Assembly: GCA_001643675.2 (NCBI GenBank) | Contig: LSRY02000025.1 | Coordinates: forward strand, 560,001-624,000 | DNA from: Monocercomonoides exilis | Lineage: Eukaryota > Preaxostyla > Oxymonadida > Polymastigidae | DNA length: 64,000 nt | Reading direction: 5' to 3' | Part shown: positions 22,301-34,209 of the stretch, one piece after another | Layout of the letters: the number at the start of each line of letters is the position of its first letter | Position numbering within the stretch: position 1 is the first letter of the stretch | Notes under the pieces: generated by a model | The model's database searches: none | What the model was told of the DNA's origin: nothing | The model's input: only the letters and a program-made list of their open reading frames with translations | Position numbers and translations under genes: made by a program

Positions 22301-25103
22301 CGCTTTTCTGCAGCCTTTCCAAGAAATCGTAGTCCTTGTTGCACACATACTCCAGCGTTGAATTGCTAAACTCAACAACAAGCTTGGAAAAGTCCATATC
22401 TTGAACATCATCCACGTTGTGCCCCTTCTTCTTGTTCAGCGCCTTCAGCATGCGAAACACCTCTTTCTCTCTTTCCTCCTTCGGCAGCCGCTTCACCAGT
22501 TTCACATTCAACACGCCATCGTCGTCTCTAAGCGCTGCATTGCCCGTCCGCACAAGCTCCGCCACATCTTCCCACCGCATCTCTTCAGCCCAGGACAAAT
22601 CCAGCGGCAGTAGCGCCTCTTTTCCCGAGTGCTGAAGCAGAGACGAGATCTGCCTGACGCTGAGGAAACGCACTGAGTGTCTAAAGCTGTGTATGCTCTT
22701 TCCCTTTCCGTTGCGCCGTATCATTCCTTCATCGATGCTCGCCTTCCGAATGGAACTGAACGACTCATCTGAGCCAAACGGATAGGTGAATGAGTAATGA
22801 ACTTCTTTCTCTGTTTGCTCTGTTTGCTTTGCTTTTGCAGAATTCTTCGATTCGTCGAATATGCACTTCTGGATCACAATATCAGCTGCTTCACAAGGAA
22901 AAGCCTCAGTCACTTTGCAAAGCAACGCTTCAGTGGTCTTTGAGAAGAGAAGGAGCAGGCAGAACAGATAGAGCAGCTTGTCTCTCCCCTTTTCAGTTTT
23001 CATCAGCTCTGAGTCTTTCACAATGAACGAATACGAAAGAATCGCAGAATTCGCAAATCGGTCGAGCAAAACCTGCAGAGAAGAGCTGGATTCGCTTTCA
23101 AGATCAATCAATTTGGTATTCAAAGATGAGGAAGAAGAAGAAGAAGAAGAAGAAGATGATGATGATGGCAAGTCAACTCTCTTCTCATCACATCCGTTCA
23201 TCCTCAAAAACGCATCCTTCAGTTCATTTCCCCACTCCACAAATATCTCCAGCACAGCTTCCGGGTTGTACCGCGCCAGCGTCTTCCACTCTTTGCTCTT
23301 CACGGTCTTCACAAGCAGACCCGCTTTCTGCTTCAGCACATTCCCCGAGCAGCGAGACAGGACATTCAAATGCCTTCCAATTTCGCAGTCCTTCAGAGAC
23401 AAGATGAAGCTGTCCAGCGAGCTGGCCACGCTGTTTGCTGATGAGTGAGGGCATTTTGTGCTCTTTTCTATGTCTTCTTTGGCTTTATTCTCTTGTTCTT
23501 GCTTTTCTTTCTCTTTTTCTTCTTCCTCTGTTGCCTTCTTGCCAGACTTCCGAATAAGTCTCAGTTTCTTCGCCAAATACTTCCGCTCTTTCCCTTTGGC
23601 ATCTCTGAGCATTTGCTCAATCTCCTTTTCAGCCTCATTGCTTGCTTCTCCTTCTTTTCCTTCTCCACTCTCTATTTTCCTGAGCCTCTTCTCAACCAGT
23701 CTGATCAGAAGCGCCTCGCCCCGCACGCGGATGTTGTGTGACTCGGTCTTCTGCAGCAGCCGTCTCACTTTTGCCTCGTCTTGGCTGCCTTCATACGCCG
23801 ACAGCATAAGCGACTCAGAGTAAAACCCACTTTTCGCTTCCAATTCGCTCAGAAGCGCGCTGACCTGCTCTTTTGTGGCTTGGAAATTAACTGAAACTGC
23901 TGGCTGCCTCTGCCCTTTGGCTCCTCCGGTTAACTGTGCACCACTCGAAGAAGAAGAAGAAGAGCTAGCAGATGCTGATACTGACTCCAATGGTGACACA
24001 ATGCTCCCCAATCCAGCGGAGAACCTTCCAATTTCCACCATCGCCTTCACCCGCGCAATGTGCGGAAGCGTTTCCAGCTGTTCTTCGAGTGCATCTGCAG
24101 TTGTCTTTGGAGTGATAACCACAACTCCAGTTCTTCTCTCAATGGCAGACGCTGCAAACGGGTTCTTCGGCTGCAACGGCACAGAAGAGGAGTCGGTTTC
24201 GCTGCCTGGGAATAGAGAGAGTATTTGTTTAACAACACTTTTGGGGTCTGTGATTCCGAAGTTCTCAGAATCGTCAGCATTGCTTGAGCCCGAAGCACTT
24301 TCTGCTTCAGCATGCATATTTCCCTCATTTGCCTCTGAATCGTCTTCACTTCCCTCACTGTCTTCATCGTTGCTGTCATCATCATTATTACTGTCTCCTT
24401 TTTGCTCAATTTCTTTTGAATCGAAATTCTCTTTCAAAATTGATTTTAAGAAAGGCACATAAGCTTGAATATTTGAAAGCTCTTCCGTTTCCAAAGAAAT
24501 TTCCTTGATAATTGCAAGTAACAATAATTTCATTTTTTGCGAGCTTGTTGCATCATTTACAAGCGGTGTGATTACTGATGGAATAAAGCCTTCTCGAAGC
24601 AGAGCTTTCCTTGAAAGAGAAGATTTGAGGAAATAAAGAGAACCCTTTAGCAAAGGCATAAGTTCGTTTTCCATAGATTTTTGCTTCTATAATGAAAAAA
24701 AAAAATAATTCAAAAATGATTTTGAATACAAGTCAATGAACATTATAAATCAAAGTCAAACTTGAAGTATTTGAACATATTGTCTAACGAAATTGAGTTT
24801 CATATCTTCGGCAGTCATGCTTTTTATATTGGACATAAAGCATTGAACAAAAAATATGCATTTTCTCTAAAAAATTATTTTGTCAGTTTTAAACATGGAA
24901 ATAAGTTAAAAAAGACAAACTGTTAAATTTCTTGAAACTGGATGAGCGATTGCATTGAATACAAATTCAAATAAACCATCTCTATCCTTCTCTTCCAAGT
25001 TAAATTTTCCTTCAGAGATTAAGTTCGAAGCTTGTTCAAGAACAGAAACCGATTCATCAGCATCAAAAATTGACAATTTATTCAATTTTTGTTGAAGATC
25101 CAT
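19314..25103 (-). CDS. Large HEAT/ARM-like repeat protein, 1,886 residues
   Basis: Three exons: 24921-25103 (ATG at 25103), 24762-24866 and 19314-24686. Introns of 54 and 75 nt are GT-AG and phase 0, and the joined frame has no stop. Residues 1-96 come from the two short A+T-rich exons. The rest is one intronless exon whose codons become clearly G+C-richer. Order of segments: helical start, acidic Asp/Ser/Glu stretch (about 190-240), helical repeats, short poly-Ser tracts, a basic patch (RRGKRSRSRRIKRSS), many HEAT-like helix pairs (ISLSNLPSFSSDTLMSLAQN, FKAASFALVGLPSRLSAEKL), and an acidic tail of Glu, Asp and Asn. No signal peptide or membrane span. It looks like a large cytoplasmic or nuclear scaffold; acidic ends recall nuclear assembly factors, but I cannot name it. 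Confidence 0.8.
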
Positions 25104-25725
25104 AATGCTTGGTGAAGGGAAAGTTAACTATTAATTTGTATTTGTTAAAAAAAATTTAACAAACCATTAGCCTTTATTTAAAAAATGAACAAATATCACA
25201 ATTATTAAAATTATGGTTACATCAAAGTTTCGAAATAAAAAGTTAACAATTCCTTCAAAACTATGATAGAAAAAAACATTTTCCTTTCACATTTAATCCT
25301 ACAATTTTTACAATCATCAGAGGATTAATTTGTCTCGCAAAAGTGGAAAATTGGGAAATTTGTTGAAAATGAAGTTACAAATCTTTTCATAAAAACTGAA
25401 ATAGTTGGAAAAAAGATAAAGAAAAAGCAAAATTCATCAACGCTCAGTACCATTTTGCTTATCAGAAAGAATAATTGATGTTGTTTAAAATGAAATTGTT
25501 TTTCAAAAAATATTGTCATTTCAACACAAAAAGAATTTCTTGTTAAAGCAATAATAATGTTAATAAAAAACTTATTCAAAGAGATTACAAAAGCGTGAAT
25601 ACAATGGCACTGTTTTTGAAAAAAAATTGCAAATAAGAAAAAATAATCTTTAAAATTTATGTAAAGATAAAGAAGTAACAAACAATTTCATTTTCTAAAT
25701 AATTCATCCAATCTTTTGAAAACTC
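25104..25725. other. Intergenic stretch, upstream of the repeat gene
   Basis: It separates the start of the 1,886-residue gene from the end of RTF2, both on the minus strand. A 118-codon minus-strand frame (25325-25681) is rich in Phe, Ile and Leu, as expected from A+T-rich noncoding DNA, and was not accepted as a gene. Confidence 0.5.
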
Positions 25726-26598
25726 TCATTCAACTTTTTTATCATCATCTTTGACATCTGAAAGTTGCTGTTCTTTCAGAATAACTTTTCGTGAAGTTGT
25801 TAGTGTTGATTTCGGCTTTGATTTTGTTGGCTTTGCTTGAAATAGTTCTTCAATTTTTTCTTCTTCTTTTCCTGGAGTAGCTGAAGAAGAGGAAGAAGTT
25901 ATTGATTCATGAGCAACTTCAATTGAGGGACGTGTGTTCGAATTTTTAATTTCTGGTCTTTGTATTAATAGTTCTTCTTTTGGTGGATTTATTGGGATGA
26001 TTGATGAAATGATTGATGAGCAAACAGGACACGATGCTTCTTTTGGAAGAGAATATGCGTGACTATGATATTTATCCAAAGACGTTTTTTCAAGTATAAA
26101 AGTGCATATCGCAATATCGCTTATAACATGCCCGCATGGAGAGAAATATGAAAATCGTTGTTTTCCATTAACTTCAATTTCATTTTTTAATGGACAAATC
26201 CATGGACCACTCTCCCCGTGTGAAGGGATAGTAATTACTGTTTTTGTATATGATTTGTTTGGGGTAAAATGAAGTTCAATCAAATCTTTCAATGGATTTT
26301 TAATATATGGGAATAATCTCTTCACTTCCTTCTTCCTTGCGATCCATTCCTGAATAAAATGCTCTTTACTAAAAAGGTTTCCAAATGAATCAGCTACAAT
26401 GGGCTCTGAAAGAGGAGACTGCGTTAAAGCACAAGAAAAAAAATGTTCGCCGTATTGAGTATAATATTCAAGTGGTTTTTCTTCCTTCTTGGTTTTTGCA
26501 AGCTCCGTTCTGTGAACGAAACTTCCACCGTCTCCTCCTAAAATCCATCAAATATTTAATAAGATATAAAAATAATTGTTATTTTTTATCAAACCCAT
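25726..26598 (-). CDS. rtf2: Replication termination factor 2 family protein
   Basis: Exon 1 is only ATGG (26598-26595). A 57-nt GT-AG intron (26538-26594) follows, then exon 2 (26537-25726), giving 271 residues. The joined start reads MGGDGGSFVHRTELAKTKK, which fits the conserved Rtf2 amino terminus (Met-Gly-x-Asp-Gly-Gly-Ser/Thr then a Lys-rich stretch); this fit is why the tiny exon is accepted. Next come a first U-box-like unit (FFSCALTQSPLSEPIVADSF, GNLFSKEHFIQEWI) and a second zinc-finger-like unit (WICPLKNEIEVNGKQRFSYF, CGHVIS, SCPVCSS). The tail is Ser-, Glu- and Lys-rich. In yeast Rtf2 supports stalling at a replication fork barrier, and the human homologue acts at stressed forks and is removed by the proteasome. 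The gene is divergent from the CEP76-like gene across 145 bp. Length is close to the family norm. Confidence 0.9.
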
Positions 26599-26743
26599 TT
26601 AAAAATTAAAGGGAAATTATTCACAAAACTTTTTCAAATTGTAATGTTTTTGTCTCAATCTGAACAATTTATTTTTATTATCGTTCAATTCTCATTTCAG
26701 AATTGTATTTGAAAACTTATTATAAGAAAGATCACAAAAGAAA
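26599..26743. promoter_or_regulatory. Shared divergent promoter region, 145 bp
   Basis: This is all the DNA between the start codons of RTF2 (minus) and the CEP76-like gene (plus). It is A+T-rich, with T-runs and a TTATTATCG segment, and must contain both 5' flanks. No individual motif can be assigned. Confidence 0.55.
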
Positions 26744-29700
26744 ATGGAGGATAGCAAAAGTTCGAGCAATCCACCAAGTGCCACAAGTTCTTCATCAACT
26801 TCTCAAAAATTGGATTCAAATTCTCAATCTTCTTCATCATCTTCTTCAATTGAACAAGAAAGTTCATCATCTTCCAACTTACCTTCTTCTTCTGCATCTT
26901 CTCAACAAGATGACACTATTAATGAAGAAGAGCCTAACCAAAACGATCAATCCGAACAAGCAATTGTGGATACACTCCGTTTTAAATTTATAATTAGAAA
27001 TATTTCTGTGACAAATGTTAAAGCATTCGATTCATTCACAAGTGACATTTTTTTCACGTTTACTCTTGGGGGGAATTATAAAATCGTAGATAATCGTCAC
27101 AAGTTTAAACTTTCTATCATTTAAATTTAAATTATTTTCTTTCTTTTACAAATGTGAATAAAAAAATCCAGGGGAGGAAAAGTTGAAGCAGTAGGAAAAA
27201 AAGGACCAATATTTAGAACTTCCACATACAAAAAAGTTAAATCAGAAGATACAGGTACTCTTAAACTTGTATTTGCGTTCGAGTTTATTATCAAAATGAA
27301 ATTTAACAATGTGTTTTTTGTTTCAGTGAAAATGAGAGATTTTTGGATGGCTTACTGGATTGGAACAATTGAAGAACTTAGAGAGCAAGAGCTAAAAATT
27401 GATGTTTGCGAAGTTGATTTTTATGTGTTTAATATTTCAATATCTAACTTCATATTTATTTTTTCTTTTTTTTTCTACAATCCAAAAGTGCTGGAATTCT
27501 AACTTTTGCTACAAAAACGATTATATGGGCTCATTCAAAATTAAATTGTGGGAACTGGCAAATGGCCCTATATCGTACGACAAGAAAGAAATAGAGCTTC
27601 ACAAGCCTGGAAAGCACGAAACAACCGCAAAGATTTCGTTTGATGCGTATTTCCAGGAGCTTCACGTGTTTTCAGTGTATCTTCACGACTTCCACGCAGA
27701 GGGATTTAAGCTGCCAGCTGGGGAAACAACGGTTGATCCGTATGTTGTGGTCAAGCTCATGAGCGGGGGCACAGTGAAGATGAAGTCCATCAAGAAGACG
27801 CAGTCCAAGCCCGAGAAAAAGACGGTGAAACCAGACTGGGATGATGTGGGGAACCTGACATTCCCTGGCATCCGGAGCGAGTTCGAGAACGAGGACATGC
27901 AGATCGAGGTGTATGCGAAAGGGGCAATCCTCGACACGCTGCTGGGGGCGACGATGGTGCCCATGCGGGGGCTGGCGGAGCTGGGCTTCTTCGACACGCA
28001 GATGGAGCTGAGGGACACCGCCCAGGGCTCCATCAGCGGCTACGTGGACGTGCTGACGCTGCCGCAGCTGCACCAGTCAGAGGAGAAAGTGGAGCTGAAG
28101 CCGTACTACCGCTACCTCTGCATTGACGTCAAAAGCTGCACCGACCTCATCGCGGTTGGCGAGACGGGATATTCGAGCGCGTATGTCGTGGCGGAGTGGG
28201 ATGGGGCTAAGCAGCAGACGAAAGTGGTGAAGGAGGACCTGAATCCAGTCTTTGACCAGACGCTGTTTATCCCCATGATGAAGACAACGACGGTCAGCAA
28301 GACTGCCATCCAGGCAAAAGGAAATATCAAACTGTCTGTGTTTGACTGCGGGAACAAAGGGAACGACTTCCTGGGCGGGGCAGAGGTTCCGCTGTGTAAC
28401 ATCACAGATGGCGGAGTGGAGCCAGATCCGCAGGACAACACACAAAAGACACGCACTTTCTTCAACAGCGGCGGACTGTTCTTGACACAAGGCGGGCAGA
28501 AGACAGAGAAGGGGAGCAAGATCATTGTGCGGTGCTACTTCCACCCAGACATGCCGTCGAAGCTCAAACTCGACCCACCCCCCGCGAAGGAGGAGCTGAA
28601 GATACCAGATGCCCTCCTCGACTGCATCGCTGAGTGGCACAAGACGATCCCTCCTCACCTCGCGCTGAACTCGAACTACGAAGTGGTGGCCACGAACGAA
28701 GACAGCGAGTCGCATTTCCTGAGCTGCTTCCTCACCGACCGCATTCCCATCCCGAAGCCTCTCAGACACCCGCGGCTGCTGATGCGGATGGTGCACTCGA
28801 TGACGTTTGCAGAAGACGCTGACTCGTTCCGCGGCTTCGGAATGCAGGACATGCGTGTGTTTATGTCCCCAAAATTCATGCTGCAGATCCGCAAGGGCGA
28901 CGACCAGGAGCATTCGATCCTGCTGTGCTCGCTTTTCCTGTCGATGGGCATAGACGCCTATTTGTGCCTGGGCTCTGCAAAGAACGGGAACCCGCACGTG
29001 TGGGTGATGACGCGAGAGTTTGACGGGACGGTGTTGTTTTGGGAGACGACGTCGGGGGTGGCGATTCCGTGTGTGCTGAGGTGGCAAGGGAGCGATGACT
29101 GCCCGCCGGATTATGTTCTGTACAGGAATGAGCTGCTGGGAATCAAAGCGAAGTCGCATCCAGTGATTGAGGAATGGAGGCAGTGGAAGGAGGAGCAGAA
29201 GAAGCTGTTCAGCAGGAAGAAGAACAAGAAGCCGCTGCGGCAGGTGGTGGCGAATCCGAGCGATCCGAACAGCCTGACGGAGATGGTGGTGATGGGAGAA
29301 GACGGGAAAGAAGGGAAAGAAGGAGGGGAAGGAGATGAGGAGGAGGAAGAAGAAGGATCTGCAATTGACACAACAGAATTGGAGGAAAAAAGGAAGGAGC
29401 TTCAGAGGAAAACGAAGCGTGCGAGAGAAATAGAAGAGCAGAAGGAGAAAGCGAATGAAAAATCACCAAAAAAACTAGAACAAAAGGGAGACAAGCAGAA
29501 TTCAGATGATTTTGAAGTGGTTGATGAAGCTGATGTGCCTGAAGAATCATCTGCTTCAGCTTCTTCCAGCAGTGCACGTCGTAACATCCGCCACGAATCA
29601 CACATTTCTGTGGGATCGCCAAGTGTTCTGACTGTTGATGCTTCTCCATCTTCCTCTTCTTCCTCTTCTTCCTCTTCTTCCTCTTCTTCCTCTTCTTCCT

Positions 29701-31139
29701 CTTCTTCCTCTTCTTCCTCTTCTTCCTCTTCTTCCTCTTCTACCTCTTCTTCTTCAGGAAGCTCGCACAGTACACTGCCGAAGTCCAAGCTGAGCAAGTC
29801 GAGCGATTTGGACTTCACCGACGACGATGCAGTTGTGGTGGACATAAACGAGCAGTCGCAGCTGGATGTGATGGCAGGCGTCCCCAGCGAGCAGATGAAG
29901 TATGCATCGATGATGATGATGAATACACCTTCTGGAGATAATAACAGTAATAGTTATAACAGTGGCAATGATATGATGGAGAGCTCGGCACATTCACAGA
30001 GCGCCATGTCACCTGGCTCAAAGAATGGCCATCCACCTCCACCTCCCCCGCCTCCCCCTCAGATGAAGGCTTCTTCTTCTCAGGCTTCTATTTCTTCTGC
30101 TTCTTCGCCTTCAATCACCTTTGGAGAAACACACCACGTATCATCCTCTGGAGCTCCTCCTCCACCGCCTCCTCCTCAGCCTACTGTTGAATTCAACCCA
30201 TTCGCTGCAGCTGTTGTTTCTGTGTCCAGCCCAGGCGATGTCTACCACGACGGCCGCTCTGCTTCTATTTCAGCAACAGCATCAGCAGCGTTACAGCAAA
30301 ATGGGTCTTCATCTGCTTCTGCTTCTTCTTCTGTTGGCTCTGATGGCGCTGAAGACGACGGGACAGTTGTGCTTGCAGTGGAGGCGCCAGTGTGGGAGTG
30401 CCATCTGCCTCCAGTGTATCTGCCGTATCTGACTGTGGATGTGGTCTGCAACAACAAGAACGTGTGGGGCAATGCGCAGCATCTGGACCCCGCACTGATT
30501 GAATACGACATGGAGAACGAGGAGCACTGGAAGCCTGTGCTGACGAAGGAGACGAAGGAGATTCCGAACTACCCGATCCGCCCGTTCTTTGACACTGGGA
30601 CGGAGAAGATTCGGCTGCCTACGCCTGTCTCGACCGCAAAGGTGGAGCAGCTGGAGAGGCAGATCTACGACGAGCTGAAAGTCGGCTTTTTGAACTGGCG
30701 GCACACGCGCTTCATGAAGAGCGGGTGGCTGACTGATCTGGATGCGACGCTGCGGGCGGGGCTGGTGACGCTGGAGTACGAGGAGCTGACGGGTATTCCG
30801 AATCCGCGAGGGATCGAGGCGTGGAAAGGGGATGTGTCGCGCCTTGTGCCGCCTGGCTGTTCATTCAGGGGAATGCCGTTCAATTTTTGCTATACCGATG
30901 CGAGGAAGATCCGGCACTACATCATCGACAACTTCGATTTCCACAAACACCCTTCGGAAAATGCGAAGTTTGCCTTTGCGGCGTTTGTGTGTGCACACTA
31001 CAGCAGCGTCTGCTCTGTGTGGGTGTATGTGGCACAGATCACACCCAGCCACGAGGACAACACACAGACGGAGAGAAAAGGGATGAGCGGAGGGCCGGCG
31101 ATGGCTGGAGGAATACCCGCGGTGCAGAGGAAGTGGTAG
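26744..31139 (+). CDS. CEP76: CEP76-like C2 and transglutaminase-like centriolar protein
   Basis: Four exons: 26744-27102, 27172-27254, 27327-27412 and 27489-31139; introns of 69, 72 and 76 nt, GT-AG. The product has 1,392 residues. Order: Ser/Gln-rich start (1-75), a C2-like domain split by the introns (to about 200), a further C2 domain (YVVAEWDGAKQQTKVVKEDL, about 390-500), a transglutaminase-like domain (HSILLCSLFLSMGIDAYLCL, then NPHVWVMTREFDGTVLFWE, about 600-700), a charged linker, a poly-Ser tract, Pro-rich patches, and a final conserved domain (about 1140-1380, with FRGMPFNFCYTDAR). C2, transglutaminase-like fold and this carboxyl domain in one chain match CEP76, which limits centriole reduplication in animals. 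CEP76 is about half this length; the excess is the linker. CC2D2A, also C2 plus transglutaminase-like, is the alternative. The third donor could instead be at 27404; I chose 27413 because it preserves a C2 strand. Confidence 0.8.
29649..29750. repeat. Nine-base TCTTCCTCT tandem repeat coding poly-Ser
   Basis: About eleven near-identical units keep the frame of the CEP76-like gene and encode an unbroken Ser run. Confidence 0.9.
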
Positions 31140-34100
31140 TCGGGATGAAGATACATGTGTTGAGTATTATTTTACTTTTCTTTTCTTTGCTTTGCTTAAT
31201 TTTAATTTTAATTTTTTATTTTTCTTTTTTTATTTTTTTATAATTTTATTTAATTTGATTGCACAGTATTAATTTTGTTTGTGTGTCTTTTTTTTTAAAA
31301 AAAAATAAAGTTGAATGCTGTTTTGTATGTAATATTTTCTTTTCTTTTCTTTCTTTTTCTTTTCTTCTTCTTTTTCTACATTAACTTCTGTTGCTGCTTC
31401 AAACTCGGCTTCTCCTCATTTTTACTTCCACAAACCTTTTTATTCGAATGTTAATTACGTGCGTATTTGTTTGTGTTGCGTTCTTCTCATCCTCTTCTGA
31501 ACACTCTTCAACCTGTATTTATGATGTTTAGTTAATAAAACATAAGCTTATCTGCTTTTTATCCAGCTAAAAGAAGCACGGATATTCATAAATTACTAAA
31601 TAAGAATTATGTTATAAATTAAATAAAAGTTATTCAGAAAGGAATTGTTATAAATTCTGTTAATTTTTTTGATTTTCCAAAGATGACTTGATTTTTGTTT
31701 GTTTATGCACATCAAAGAAACATTTATTTTTGTAATAACAGTTTTTTATGAACTTTCTGAAATTTTTGTTCAAAGATGTTTCATTTTTAATTGAGAAATG
31801 AAAAGAAAAGATGTTGAACGTAAAATGACTCTTATTTTCACATAAAAAAAATCAATTTTATTTTTCAGAGCTTGTTATCAATTTTTTAAGATGACCCTTA
31901 AATAAAAACGATTAATACAAAGGAAACAAAATTCTCACAAAAATACATATCTATCAAGTATTGATGAGCGTTATTGCTCAATTGCTTTGTGCACGTGCAA
32001 ATTGTGGATTTCTTCAGTGATTTGCAAAATGTTTCATTTATTCAAAATTCGGTTTTCTCTGTGGAAATTTCACAAGAAACCAAAGAAATGCGCTTGAAAG
32101 AAAGAAGTGCACATCCAACAATTTTGAGTTATTTCTTTAATTTTTGACTTCTGCTAACCGAAAGGACAGTGGCAGATATCTTTTTGAAGCCATTTTTGGC
32201 TTGTTGCTCAAGAAAATTCACAGTTCATATTTATTTTCGTCCCTGTTTGCGGTAATACGAAAATTTGCTCTTGGTAACATTCAGTGAGAAACGGTGTTAT
32301 TGGATGTGAAATGATTTTTTCAAGTCGTTTTGCATAATTTGGCAATTTGAGATGACTTCTTGTCAAAATGTCCGTCTTTGGTGCGCAATGACCACGTGCA
32401 AAGCTGTGAGGCTTTGATAGCATTGACTCTTATCAGCCTGGATACACGTACACATTCCTATAAAATCATTATTCCGAAATCTGGCTGTTTGCCTCTACTT
32501 GCATGAATGACTCCTTTGCATGGCAGATACTCTCCATAGGGCCATAGAGACCAAGAAAAGCAACTTGAAACAAACAGACTGTTTGAGATCGAATTTGAAA
32601 TTTGAGAGGATATTCTTTGGGTTTTGTTGATTGGCTCAAGACAAAATCCCTTTTCGGTTCTGAGAAAAAAAAAAGAGAGATTCACGAAAGATTGGTCAAG
32701 GAAGTTGATTTGTGCTTCTGCACCATTTTTGCATTCCGCCAGAGATCGCAAAACAGTATTTTGTGGGGATAAATGCATGTGCTCATTCTGAAGAAATATT
32801 AAAGAGAATTAATTCAAGGTTTGTCGATTGATTGTATTCGAAATGTGAATTTTATGAGTATTTTTTCTTCTTTAATTACAGATCAACAGTCACCGATTTC
32901 AATTGCTCAAAAATATCGACAATTTACCTCAAGGTTTATAAAAGGCAAAATATTCGATGGAAGCAACAATGCTCGAATGTTTGTATCTTCAACGTGGGAA
33001 ATGATATTCATTCTTCTTTATTTCACATAATGATTGGTGTGCAAAGAAGCTTTTTCGATAAAATAATTTCTTTGCTTATTCTTGACTGATGAATTATCGG
33101 TTTGCTGTTTTTTGTGTTGATTCAGTTTTTCGATTCTAATTTTATCCTTTGTTTGTTTTGTAATTCGTCTCATATTTGGTGAGAATCTTTCTTTGTGATC
33201 TTGCGATTTTCGATGGATTGAACAGGTGAATGATTCTCTTGCTTCCAAAAAAGGCATCAATCAAGAAAAGTCGAAATGAGATGGGAAAATTAATTCAAGA
33301 AAAGAACAATGATTTTAACAGCAAAGCATCTCGAATCAAGCAAAAACGCTAAATTAGGGTTAATGTTTGATAATTTGAATATCTTCACATCTTCACTTAT
33401 TAATTTTCTTTTTTATTTTTTCTGGTAATTTTTTTTTTATTCTTTTTTGTTTATTCTTTCATAAAACTGATATTCAGGCTCCAAAACAACATCTCATGTT
33501 TCACAAAGGCAGACGAAGAAATGAAATAGGAAGAACAACTTTTTATGTTTCTATCAATGGGGAAATGAAAAATCATCCAATTACTGCAATTTCATATGAA
33601 GGAAATGGAAAGCGATCACAGAAGTGGGGAAATTATCAATATTTTAAAAGATACCGCCAGTTGAAAAGAAGATGAAAAATCAAATCAATGGATGCTATTG
33701 TCTCATACTTGCTGCCCTTTTTCAATGAAAGAAATTCAAATTGCCAGGTTGGCTAGATCCGCGAAATGTGGAAATTATATGTTGAAAGGGAGCTTTCATC
33801 AAAAAAAAAAAAAAATATCCAGAATTTTCAAATGCGATTCAAGGACTTTAAAGTTACTGCAATAATCTTCAATTGCACACTATTTTTGAGAAAGCATTTC
33901 GTTCAAGAATTATTTCCAAATTGAAGCTTCAAAGAGTGACAAAAAAAGGATGAAAAATGGAAAGCCTGCTGATATATTAACGAGCGGTTAATTCTGAAAT
34001 GAAGACCCAAATTCACACAAACTCAATGTCCACACACAAAAATAAAAATGGATTGAAGAGGAATTTCTGCTTCCTTTTCAATCTGGATTGCTCTGAACAC

Positions 34101-34209
34101 TTGGCAAGACATTCAGCCATTTTCCGAAAGCAGATGGTTTGCTGGATTATTTTTTTTTAAAAAAGTCATTAACTTCTTCAACTTTGATGTTGATTATTTC
34201 TCTGCTCAT
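31140..34209. other. Three-kilobase A+T-rich intergenic region
   Basis: The 3' end of the CEP76-like gene (AATAAA at about 31302) and the 3' end of the large receptor gene face each other here. Small frames, such as minus 32458-32778 and a 60-codon plus-strand frame at about 33485-33675, might be decayed gene pieces, but none has a recognisable domain. Confidence 0.45.

Noticed and set aside
19339-24508. Plus-strand frames, one of 362 codons (19897-20985)
   Set aside because: They lie opposite the 1,886-residue gene, lack domains, and follow from its biased codon use.
25325-25681. 118-codon minus-strand frame between two genes
   Set aside because: Almost entirely Phe, Leu, Ile and Asn as expected from A+T-rich DNA; no start context, splice link or domain.
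27399-27488. Extension of the long CEP76-like exon upstream to 27399
   Set aside because: The added residues are intron-derived (Phe/Leu/Tyr from T-rich sequence) and the T-rich stretch before AG at 27488 is a normal acceptor region.
28077-29159. Minus-strand frame of 360 codons, His/Arg/Gln-rich
   Set aside because: Antisense shadow of the G+C-rich part of the CEP76-like gene; no recognisable domain, composition typical of such shadows.
33478-33680. Sixty-codon plus-strand frame that looks gene-like
   Set aside because: Too short, with no start, splice partner or recognisable motif; left as part of the intergenic region.
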